Assembly (NCBI GenBank): GCA_964429355.1
Contig: CAYSCH010000087.1
Coordinates: 1-27,455 of the forward strand
Source: JAAYAY01 sp964429355
GTDB lineage: Bacteria > Planctomycetota > Planctomycetia > Pirellulales > Thermoguttaceae
Reading direction: 5' to 3'
Length of the DNA: 27,455 nucleotides
Shown here: piece by piece, positions 16,302 to 22,781 of the stretch
Layout of the letters: each line of letters begins with the position of its first letter
How positions within the stretch are numbered: position 1 is the stretch's first letter
Notes under the pieces: model-generated
Seen by the model: only the letters and a program-made list of their open reading frames with translations
Database searches by the model: none
What the model was told of the DNA's origin: nothing
Position numbers and translations under genes: made by a program

Positions 16302-16901
16302 GTGACGACGCCACGAACACGATGGCAGCCGCTGAATCGAATACCGATTGTGGAAGTGCCGCTGAACCGGGTTCCGATGGTGGGGGTGCCTCGTAATTTC
16401 GCTACAGGTCATCTGCTGGCCATGGTGACGCTGTTTGCGTTAATGTTCAGCGTTCTCGCGTATCAGGAGGCGGGGCGTGAGTGGTACGTCATGTGGGGTG
16501 TGTTTATTGCGTCCGTCATACTGGGACAGATGTTTCTGTTTGGCGGCAAGAATCCGCGGGTTGCGTCGTGCGTGGTGGGCGCTTGCGCGGCGCCCATTTT
16601 GCTGGTGGGGGTGTTGATTGTCGAGGAGGGGCCCGAATTGGTGAGGAACGGGTGGATGGAGCTCCCGCTGGTTCTGATCGGGTACATGATTCCGGCGGCG
16701 TGCGTTGGAATAGGGTTGGGGTACCTGGTCGGCACGGTGTGCGCTGGGGTCTTCCTGGTGTCCGAACACAAGTGGGATGCCGGGAAGATCATCACGGCCG
16801 AGCCGATCGTGGCGGAGGTTGTGCGGGAGGGAGACGAAACGCAGGAAAGCAGTCTGGACTCGGAGGGGAGTTCTGACGGCGATCCGTGGAGCAAGCCGTA
16901 G
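16302..16901 (+). CDS. Four-helix membrane protein of unknown function
   Basis: A 199-residue protein starting at GTG 16302, supported by GGAGG at correct spacing. The N-terminal ~32 residues contain a short internal repeat (PLNRIPIVEV then PLNRVPMVGV). Four hydrophobic segments follow (about 38-53, 64-80, 87-105 and 121-152, the last possibly two helices), then an acidic, Ser-rich cytoplasmic tail. I recognise no family. It lies 42 bases after the radical SAM gene on the same strand, so the two are probably co-transcribed. It ends seven bases from the convergent GTPase fusion gene. Confidence 0.7.
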   Translation: MTTPRTRWQPLNRIPIVEVPLNRVPMVGVPRNFATGHLLAMVTLFALMFSVLAYQEAGREWYVMWGVFIASVILGQMFLFGGKNPRVASCVVGACAAPILLVGVLIVEEGPELVRNGWMELPLVLIGYMIPAACVGIGLGYLVGTVCAGVFLVSEHKWDAGKIITAEPIVAEVVREGDETQESSLDSEGSSDGDPWSKP

Positions 16902-16908
16902 AGCCACG

Positions 16909-18939
16909 TCAGTGGATCTCGACCACGGAGCTGAACCGGTGGGTGGGGGTTGGCCGGGAGGGGGCGAAGTTGCGGAGGTCGTCGACGGTGAACCGAATAT
17001 GGTCGCCGGTGGCGGTCTTGAGGCAGCTTTCGGTGATCGAGCGGAGTCGGGCGGGATCGACGTGGGCACGGGCGTTCACCAGCAAACGGGCACTGGACGC
17101 CGAGGGTTCGACGTTGCCGCGAATCGAGGGCTCCCCGCGGTTGCTGGTGAGGTTCGCCATCAGGGTCCCGCGGCCGTCGGTCAGGTGGAGCTTCAAGTGA
17201 GCCACTTCCGCACCGGAGGCCTGAAATTCGCGGCGCATGGCGTCCATGAAAGTCTGACAGAAACCGGCCCAATCGGCAGGGCACGCGCCCTCGAGCTGGA
17301 CGGTAGCGTTGAGCCAACCGAGGGCGGCCTCGCCATCGGCATAGAGGTCGTAGTCGACCGCGGTGATGGTTTTGCCGGCGACCGAGGAGTGGAGGACGCA
17401 ATCGAGCCAGGAATCGACACCGGCACCGGTGCGAGCCGAGACGGGCATAACGGTGGCCGCGGGGAACTTCTGTTTCAAGAGGTTCTGCAGCTCAACCTGT
17501 TCCTCGGCGGCAACCAGATCGACCTTGTTGAGCACGATGAGGTCCGCCTCTTCGAGTTGTTTCTGGTAGATGTAGTTGACGTTGTCGGGGAAACGCCGAG
17601 GCATACCGTCCTGGAGGGCGTCGCGCAACTGCGTGGCGTCGACCACGACCGAGAAAGGGGCCAGGGCAAAACGGTCGGCGAGAAGTTGTTTCATCGGCTG
17701 GAGGACCGTTGCGGAAAGATCGGTGCAACTACCGACCGGCTCGCCGATGAGAAGATCGGGTATTTCCCTTTCGACCAAACGATCCATGGCTGTCACAAGA
17801 TCGTCGAAGCGGCAGCAGAAACAGCCTCCGCTCACTTCGAGAATGGGTAGCCCCGGGGCGGCAAGGGCGGCTGTATCGACGAGGCCCGCCGCCTGGTCAT
17901 TGGTGATCACGCCGACGGACCGGGCGTGGGTCTGCAGCCCTTTGGCTGCGGCGGCGATGAGGGTCGTTTTTCCGGCTCCGAGGAAACCGCCTATGAGAAT
18001 TACGGGGATTTTGGGCATATCATGGATCTCCTGGTTCACGGTCATTGGGTCACGCGGTTGCAGCAATTTGACGTAGAAGAGGGCGCCCAGGATCGCACCA
18101 AGCACCGGGGCCAGAATGTAGACGGTGAGGAAGCCCAGGCCTTGGGGTCCGGGGAGGGCAATGCTTCCCCAGCCGGCGAAATAGGCGAACAAGCGGGGAC
18201 CAAAATCCCTGGCAGGGTTGAAGCATGCCTGGGTGAGTGGGGCGATGAACGAAATCAGTCCCGATACGGTCAGGCCGATGAACACCGGGGCCAAGCCTCT
18301 GGGTGGAATGCCTGGATTCGTGTCGTCGGTGACTGCGAAAATGACCATCAGAAGGAACATCGTGCCGAGCAGCTCGGCGAAGAACGCCACGGGTTGGGAC
18401 ACCAAGGCGTTGAGACGCTGGTGCTCTTCGGGGGAGTAGACGCCGTCGGCACTGGCCAGCGGGCCCGGGCTGGGGAAGTATTCGCCGTAGCACATGGCGG
18501 TCAGTTCGCTGCCGGGCTGCCCACGGACAACGTGTTTCTCCTGCTCCAGCGCCGCCAGGTGCGGTCCGAACAAGACGAACAGAGTGGCCGCTGCCAGGAA
18601 AGCGCCTGCCAGTTGGGCGGCGATATAGGGTGCGACAAGACGCCAGGGGTGGCGGCGCGATACTGCCAGGGCGATCGTGACGGCCGGGTTGATATGGGCC
18701 CCGCTGACGGCGCCCACCATGTAGATGGCGATCATGATCGCCACACCCCAGACCACAGCCACCTGCCAGATCCCGGACTGGGCTCCCGCCAGCACGGCCG
18801 CGTGCACAGCACCGCAGCCGAAGAGGACCAGAACAAACGTGCCGGCGCATTCCGCAAGGCACATGTGGCGAACGGCGAAGCGGTTGGCCGTGCCGGTCGG
18901 CGTGATCGTGTCGCGGCGCGTTTTCATTGGTGCGATCAT
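16909..18939 (-). CDS. Aquaglyceroporin (MIP/GlpF-like) fused to COG0523 CobW-type GTPase
   Basis: One uninterrupted 676-residue frame. Residues 1-~295 are a MIP channel with NPA motifs at 84-86 (SGAHINPAV) and 241-243 (FNPARDFGP); the Asp after NPAR is the glycerol-facilitator signature. Residues ~308-676 are a G3E GTPase: Walker A GGFLGAGKTT (317-326), GGCFCC metal motif (371-376), EPVGSC (400-405) and NKVD (471-474). COG0523 proteins act as metal or cofactor insertases. The join is a short linker, QPRDPMTVNQEIHD. ATG at 18018 (M308) starts exactly at the GTPase domain and has AGGAG nine bases upstream, so a separate GTPase product is also possible. The start at 18939 lacks a strong Shine-Dalgarno; ATG 18927 is an alternative. 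The PadR gene lies 46 bases upstream on the same strand. Confidence 0.88.
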   Translation of the reverse strand: MIAPMKTRRDTITPTGTANRFAVRHMCLAECAGTFVLVLFGCGAVHAAVLAGAQSGIWQVAVVWGVAIMIAIYMVGAVSGAHINPAVTIALAVSRRHPWRLVAPYIAAQLAGAFLAAATLFVLFGPHLAALEQEKHVVRGQPGSELTAMCYGEYFPSPGPLASADGVYSPEEHQRLNALVSQPVAFFAELLGTMFLLMVIFAVTDDTNPGIPPRGLAPVFIGLTVSGLISFIAPLTQACFNPARDFGPRLFAYFAGWGSIALPGPQGLGFLTVYILAPVLGAILGALFYVKLLQPRDPMTVNQEIHDMPKIPVILIGGFLGAGKTTLIAAAAKGLQTHARSVGVITNDQAAGLVDTAALAAPGLPILEVSGGCFCCRFDDLVTAMDRLVEREIPDLLIGEPVGSCTDLSATVLQPMKQLLADRFALAPFSVVVDATQLRDALQDGMPRRFPDNVNYIYQKQLEEADLIVLNKVDLVAAEEQVELQNLLKQKFPAATVMPVSARTGAGVDSWLDCVLHSSVAGKTITAVDYDLYADGEAALGWLNATVQLEGACPADWAGFCQTFMDAMRREFQASGAEVAHLKLHLTDGRGTLMANLTSNRGEPSIRGNVEPSASSARLLVNARAHVDPARLRSITESCLKTATGDHIRFTVDDLRNFAPSRPTPTHRFSSVVEIH
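18028..18032 (-). promoter_or_regulatory. Internal Shine-Dalgarno ahead of the GTPase domain
   Basis: AGGAG on the minus strand, nine bases before the in-frame ATG at 18018. The layout (AGGAGATC...ATGCC) is very like that of the Gfo/Idh gene start at 21000 (AGGAGATCATTATGCC). It suggests an independent translation start inside the fusion frame. Confidence 0.5.
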
Positions 18940-18985
18940 AGCTGCCGTCGCAAGTTTGGATGCAGAAGTGCTCTCAGGCCGACTT

Positions 18986-19354
18986 TCATTCCGAGGTTGT
19001 CTTTCGTGCGACCCGGAGCAGATCGGAGATCCGCTTCCGATAGTCTTCCAGTGTTCGTACCCACTCCCGGAGGCACTGCTGCCCGTTGGGAGTGATCTGG
19101 TAGCACTTCTTCGCTGGACCGCTTTCGGAAAGATCCCAAATGCCGACGACGAGTTCCTTTCGTTCCATGGCCTTGAGGAAGCGATAGACCCCGGACACGT
19201 CGGGCTTCGAGCCCGAAAAACTCGGCATCTGGCCTATCCGCTCGGCGATCCGATAGCCGTGGAGGGGTCCCTCGGCGAGGATCACGAGAATTGCCGGCTG
19301 GATCAGCCGGTCGAGGGTGCCGCCGGTGCAGGGGCATTCGGCAAGGTCCAGCAT
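18986..19354 (-). CDS. PadR-family transcriptional regulator
   Basis: A 122-residue winged-helix protein: 'LDRLIQPAILVILAEGPLHGYRIAERI' is the PadR helix-turn-helix start, followed by 'GVYRFLKAMERKELV' and a C-terminal dimerisation helix ('REWVRTLEDYRKRISDLLRVA'). The open frame continues 72 codons upstream, but ATG 19354 has GAGGAG at the right distance and begins the family. A CPC motif (C7-P-C9) precedes the domain, followed by CPCTGGTLDR, which could bind a metal. It sits directly upstream of the aquaglyceroporin-GTPase gene, so it likely regulates that unit and itself. Confidence 0.88.
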   Translation of the reverse strand: MLDLAECPCTGGTLDRLIQPAILVILAEGPLHGYRIAERIGQMPSFSGSKPDVSGVYRFLKAMERKELVVGIWDLSESGPAKKCYQITPNGQQCLREWVRTLEDYRKRISDLLRVARKTTSE

Positions 19355-19374
19355 GTGAGCTACTCCTCTATTGG

Positions 19375-19394
19375 AGAATGTCTTATAGAATGTC
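19375..19394. promoter_or_regulatory. Direct repeat at the PadR promoter (candidate operator)
   Basis: AGAATGTC at 19375-19382 and again at 19387-19394, separated by TTAT, so the repeats are 12 bases apart. The spacer and the second repeat overlap a minus-strand TATAAG -10-like box about 30 bases from the PadR start codon. The -35 is weak. Binding by PadR is inferred from position only; classical PadR sites are inverted repeats. Confidence 0.4.
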
Positions 19395-19665
19395 CGCTGA
19401 TCGTAAACGCCGGCCATCGGGTTGTCAAGAGACCGGTGGAAGGACATTTTCGGGGTTCGGAGGTTTTTTCGGAACGCGGCGATGGAAACGCGGAGAGTGC
19501 GCGCCAATTCAGCGACCGGCCAGTGCCGAATCGGAGAATCCTGAGAGAGCCGAGAGCGGAGGTACGCCACCCGACAACATCAGAAGTCCGGTTGCCTTTA
19601 CATGGTTCTGTTGGCCAGACGGATGCTTGCTGTTGGTTGGGGTTGAGCACCCAGGCGCAATTTTG

Positions 19666-19688
19666 GCAGGTTTAAGCCTGGAGTCCAA
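19666..19688. repeat. Third copy of the CAGGCT/AGCCTG repeat
   Basis: GCAGGTTTAAGCCTGGAGTCCAA is clearly related to 9597-9619. Like that copy, it lies at the 3' end of a minus-strand gene, eight bases past the Gfo/Idh stop. Confidence 0.65.
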
Positions 19689-19695
19689 TTGCTGA

Positions 19696-21000
19696 TCAGA
19701 CGGCCCTGGTCACCCCCGGGATCGCGCAGGGGTAGATTCCATCGGGGCCGGGCTTGGGTTGGGGCGCGTCGTTGAAGGTGTAGCCGGAGGGGGAGGTGTC
19801 GATCTGGGAGGCCACGGCTTCGTCCCAGGTGACGATTTTGCCGGAGTAGGTAGCCATGCGGCCGAGGATGGCGGTGAGGCTGGCATCGGCACCCCAGCCG
19901 AGTTCGTTGTAGGGCTGGCCGGCGGCAATGGCGGCGAAGAAGTCGTCCTGTTCGAGCTGGTGACCATCGGGGCCTCGTTCCCATTTCTGGGGCTGCTGGC
20001 CGTCGACGAAGAGGTCTGCCCGTCCGTGCCCTTCGATGCTGGCAAAGCCCTTGGTGCCATGAGCGTGTTCGGAGAAGCTGTTCCAGCAATTGGGGATGTG
20101 CCGGCAGAAGCTGAACATCTTCAGTCCGCCGGCGTAGGTGAATTCAACGCAGTGATGGTCGAAGATCTCGCCGTGGTCTTTGCTGATCCGCACCTGCCGG
20201 CCTCCCATGCCGTTGGCGTCGACGGGGTGCCCCTGGGCGATCCAGTTCATGACGTCGAGGTCGTGGACGTGCTGTTCGACAATGTGGTCGCCGCTGAGCC
20301 AGTTGAAGTAGTACCAGTTGTTGACCTGGTACTCCATTTCCGTCATGCCTTCCTGCCGGGGGCGGGTCCAGACGCCGCTGGAGTTGAAGTAGGCCCGCAT
20401 GAACTTGAGGTCGCCGATGGCGCCCTCGTGAATGCGGCGGATGATTTCTTTGTGCTTCACCTCATGGCGGAGGTGGTGGCCGATGGCGACCGGAAGATTT
20501 TTGGCCTTGGCTTTCTCATTGGCGGCAACCACGCGGCGGTAGCCGGGGGCGTCGACGGCGATCGGTTTCTCGGTGAAGATGATCTTGCCGGCCTCGACCG
20601 CCGCCTCGATCTGGACAGGGCGGAAACCGGGGGGCGTGCAGAGGAGGACCATGTCGACACCGCAATCGATGGCCTTCTGATAGCCGTCGAGGCCGACAAA
20701 CTGCCGTTCGGGAGGCACGTCGACCTTGTCGCCGCACTCTTGCTGGATTGCCTTGAGGCTGAGGTCCAGGGCGCTTTGGAAGGCGTCGGCCACAGCCACC
20801 AGCTTGACGTTGGGATGGGACGCGTTGCGCAGCGCGTTGACGGCGGCGCCACGGCCGCGACCGCCGCAGCCGATCAGCGCGATCTTGATCAGGTCACCAC
20901 CGGCGGCATGGGCCGAACGGGCGAGGCTGAGGCCCGCAGTCGTGATTGCGCCGGCAACGGCGGAACGTTTCAGAAAATCGCGGCGGGTGGTGGCGGGCAT
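19696..21000 (-). CDS. Tat-exported Gfo/Idh/MocA family oxidoreductase
   Basis: A 434-residue protein. ATG 21000 has AGGAG six bases upstream and yields a textbook twin-arginine signal (TTRRDFLKRSAVAGAITTAG ... RSAHA), so the 18 extra upstream codons are rejected. The Rossmann motif is ALIGCGGRGRG. The EKPIAV motif and the following H-rich region ('AIGHHLRHEVKHKEII', 'HDLDVMNW') are typical of this NAD(P)-dependent family acting on sugars or inositols. The Tat signal implies export with the cofactor already bound. Planctomycetes carry many such paralogues and the substrate is unknown. It appears monocistronic. Confidence 0.92.
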   Translation of the reverse strand: MPATTRRDFLKRSAVAGAITTAGLSLARSAHAAGGDLIKIALIGCGGRGRGAAVNALRNASHPNVKLVAVADAFQSALDLSLKAIQQECGDKVDVPPERQFVGLDGYQKAIDCGVDMVLLCTPPGFRPVQIEAAVEAGKIIFTEKPIAVDAPGYRRVVAANEKAKAKNLPVAIGHHLRHEVKHKEIIRRIHEGAIGDLKFMRAYFNSSGVWTRPRQEGMTEMEYQVNNWYYFNWLSGDHIVEQHVHDLDVMNWIAQGHPVDANGMGGRQVRISKDHGEIFDHHCVEFTYAGGLKMFSFCRHIPNCWNSFSEHAHGTKGFASIEGHGRADLFVDGQQPQKWERGPDGHQLEQDDFFAAIAAGQPYNELGWGADASLTAILGRMATYSGKIVTWDEAVASQIDTSPSGYTFNDAPQPKPGPDGIYPCAIPGVTRAV

Positions 21001-21344
21001 AATGATCTCCTGTTCATCTTGGAGTGCGTGCGACTTGTCGCCGCTTTCTTTCAACGCAGACTTTCCGCTCCATCTTACCCAAACCTTGAGTGGCTAGCCA
21101 CAAGCGGCGGAATACTCCCCGGCGGGCCAAGTGGTTGGGGCATGGGCTATGGCTGCTTTTTCATCTGAAGAATGCCATTTTGCTGATTCAGTCTCAAGGT
21201 CGGGGCGTCAAAGGGCAACTTTTCCGCACGAGTCAATGCCTTAGGATCGCTCAACCAATAACTGTCGCGATTGTCATAGTAGCCATCACGCTCCGCCGTG
21301 ATGTTTCCCCAAGAAACACTGGACAGTTATTTGTTGAGCGATCC
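21001..21344. other. Intergenic region between Gfo/Idh and LRR genes
   Basis: It contains a perfect 12-base palindrome GTGGCTAGCCAC at 21090-21101 and, at its far end, the MITE-like inverted repeat (21241-21347). The promoter of the Gfo/Idh gene should lie in 21001-21080, but I cannot point to clear -35/-10 boxes. No gene is evident. Confidence 0.5.
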
Positions 21345-21347
21345 TTA
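21241..21347. repeat. MITE-like element with 24-bp terminal inverted repeats
   Basis: The left arm 21243-21266 (AGGATCGCTCAACC...) and right arm 21322-21345 are inverted repeats matching at 23 of 24 positions. The 55-base interior holds a perfect CATCACG/CGTGATG hairpin and a smaller GTTTC/GAAAC one. TTA flanks the GGATCG...CGATCC core on both sides, compatible with a 3-bp target duplication. The right TTA is the stop codon (TAA, minus strand) of the LRR gene. No transposase is present, and the transcript downstream of the fold lacks a U-tract. Confidence 0.65.
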
Positions 21348-22604
21348 TTCGTTTCTGTCAGCGACCGCCTCGTCGTATGCAATCTCACATTTGGGCAGTG
21401 CCTCTTGGAGTTTCTCGACGCCTTCGGGAGTGACTCGGGTGCCTCGGAGGTTGAGGAAATGGAGATTGGTCAGGTTTCTAAAGTGTTTCGTCCCGGCATC
21501 TGTGATCTGGATACCGGAAACGTAGAGAACCTGAAGCTTGGTCAGCCCCTCGAGATGTCTCAATCCGGTGTCGCTCATCGGAGTGTCGTAGAAATGCAGA
21601 GTCTCTAAATTGGTCAGTGCTCCGAGCGGCGCAAGACCAAGGTTGGTGACCCGAGTACGTCCAAAGTCTACACATGTACATTTACTCAGAATCAGATGCC
21701 TAAGGTTCGGCAACGCAGCAATGCACGCCAACTCGTCACCACCAATCGGCGTATCGGCAAGCTTCAAATGTTGGACACTCTGTAACATCTCTTCGTTCTG
21801 ATCGTCAACCTGCCACTCGGGATGTTCATCGACCAGTCTTCGAAGAAGCGAGTCATGAGCCGACTCGTTTGCCGGCCAAGATAGGTGCGTCTCGAAGTCG
21901 TGGATCAGTACGACCGTGGCGGACACGAGTTTCTGCGTCCACGATTCACGTGCTGACAAGTCGGGCAGTTCGTCGAAACCAACTGACTCATTTCGATATC
22001 GTAGTGCAACGAGCTGACCGCCATCGGCGTCAAGCAACTCAAACGAAGAAGTCGAGAGATGAGTTCCACCCTCGACCCACATCAGGTCGCTCTTTTGCTG
22101 AACAGTAGTATTGCCTTCCATCACCCGATAGAGAGCCATGTTCGCAAAATCACACCAGGACTCACGGCGAATCTCAATGGATCGACCATTCCCACAATCA
22201 TAAACAGCTATTCGGTAGTCGTTCCAATTCCTAATCATGCAACCGGCGAGGGACAACGGCAGACTCAGCACCAGGATTGCGATCAGCAGTGTTCTCAGGC
22301 GAAACTGGATTCTCGGACGGCATCGACCAAGCCCAACGATAGCCGTTACCCCCACGGCGAGAATCGTGCCCAGACCGAGTGTACACATGGGAAGTTGCCC
22401 AACCCCAGTACAACTGGTCACAAGAGCCAGATATGCGAGATTAGCCAGGAGAAGCACCAGACACGAAAGCAGATACCATTTCTTACGGGAGAACCAGCCC
22501 AACGCAGCCAATCCCGCACAGAGAATCGTTACAACCAGCGAAGCGAGTAACTTCCCCGCAAGCGACACCAGAGCGATCCCATCGGCTGCGGCACCGAGGT
22601 CCAT
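21345..22604 (-). CDS. Membrane-anchored leucine-rich-repeat protein
   Basis: A 419-residue protein. The N-terminal third has four hydrophobic segments (about 10-38, 43-62, 73-92 and 104-122). The last of these, 'RLRTLLIAILVLSLPLSLAG', is a hallmark of planctomycete membrane proteins. Residues ~265-405 are LRRs of the type 'LTNLETLHFYDTPMSDTGLRHLEGL' repeating about every 24 residues, usually involved in protein binding. Orientation (LRR outside or inside) is not determined. AAGG lies about ten bases before ATG 22604. The stop codon forms the edge of the MITE-like inverted repeat. Confidence 0.85.
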   Translation of the reverse strand: MDLGAAADGIALVSLAGKLLASLVVTILCAGLAALGWFSRKKWYLLSCLVLLLANLAYLALVTSCTGVGQLPMCTLGLGTILAVGVTAIVGLGRCRPRIQFRLRTLLIAILVLSLPLSLAGCMIRNWNDYRIAVYDCGNGRSIEIRRESWCDFANMALYRVMEGNTTVQQKSDLMWVEGGTHLSTSSFELLDADGGQLVALRYRNESVGFDELPDLSARESWTQKLVSATVVLIHDFETHLSWPANESAHDSLLRRLVDEHPEWQVDDQNEEMLQSVQHLKLADTPIGGDELACIAALPNLRHLILSKCTCVDFGRTRVTNLGLAPLGALTNLETLHFYDTPMSDTGLRHLEGLTKLQVLYVSGIQITDAGTKHFRNLTNLHFLNLRGTRVTPEGVEKLQEALPKCEIAYDEAVADRNE

Positions 22605-22781
22605 CGTGTGCTTACCTTCGTGAGCGAATACATGACGTGACTACAGTTTCCACCTTTCCAACACCCCAGTCAATCTGAATCGAGGGACGGCAGATAACGG
22701 CATCAGCGATGATGTGAAACTCAGCCGGGAGGTCTCTGCCAAGGCTCTGGGAGCGGAAAAAGCCTGCTGCACCATTTGGGT

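Larger units (their letters stand above)
19355..19695. other. Intergenic region upstream of padR-type gene
   Basis: A 341-base gap. Nearest the PadR gene it holds a TATAAG -10-like element (minus strand) and paired AGAATGTC repeats (19375-19394). At the far end lies a palindromic repeat (19666-19688). In between, about 19400-19660, I see no convincing gene or structure; the in-frame extension of the PadR ORF here has no start context. Confidence 0.5.

Noticed and set aside
19355..19570. Extended N-terminus for the PadR regulator
   Set aside because: The extra 72 residues have no start signal and cross the -10-like box; ATG 19354 has GAGGAG at good spacing.
19759..21168. 469-codon plus-strand frame
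   Set aside because: Antisense shadow of the Gfo/Idh gene, which has a Tat signal, Rossmann motif and EKP.
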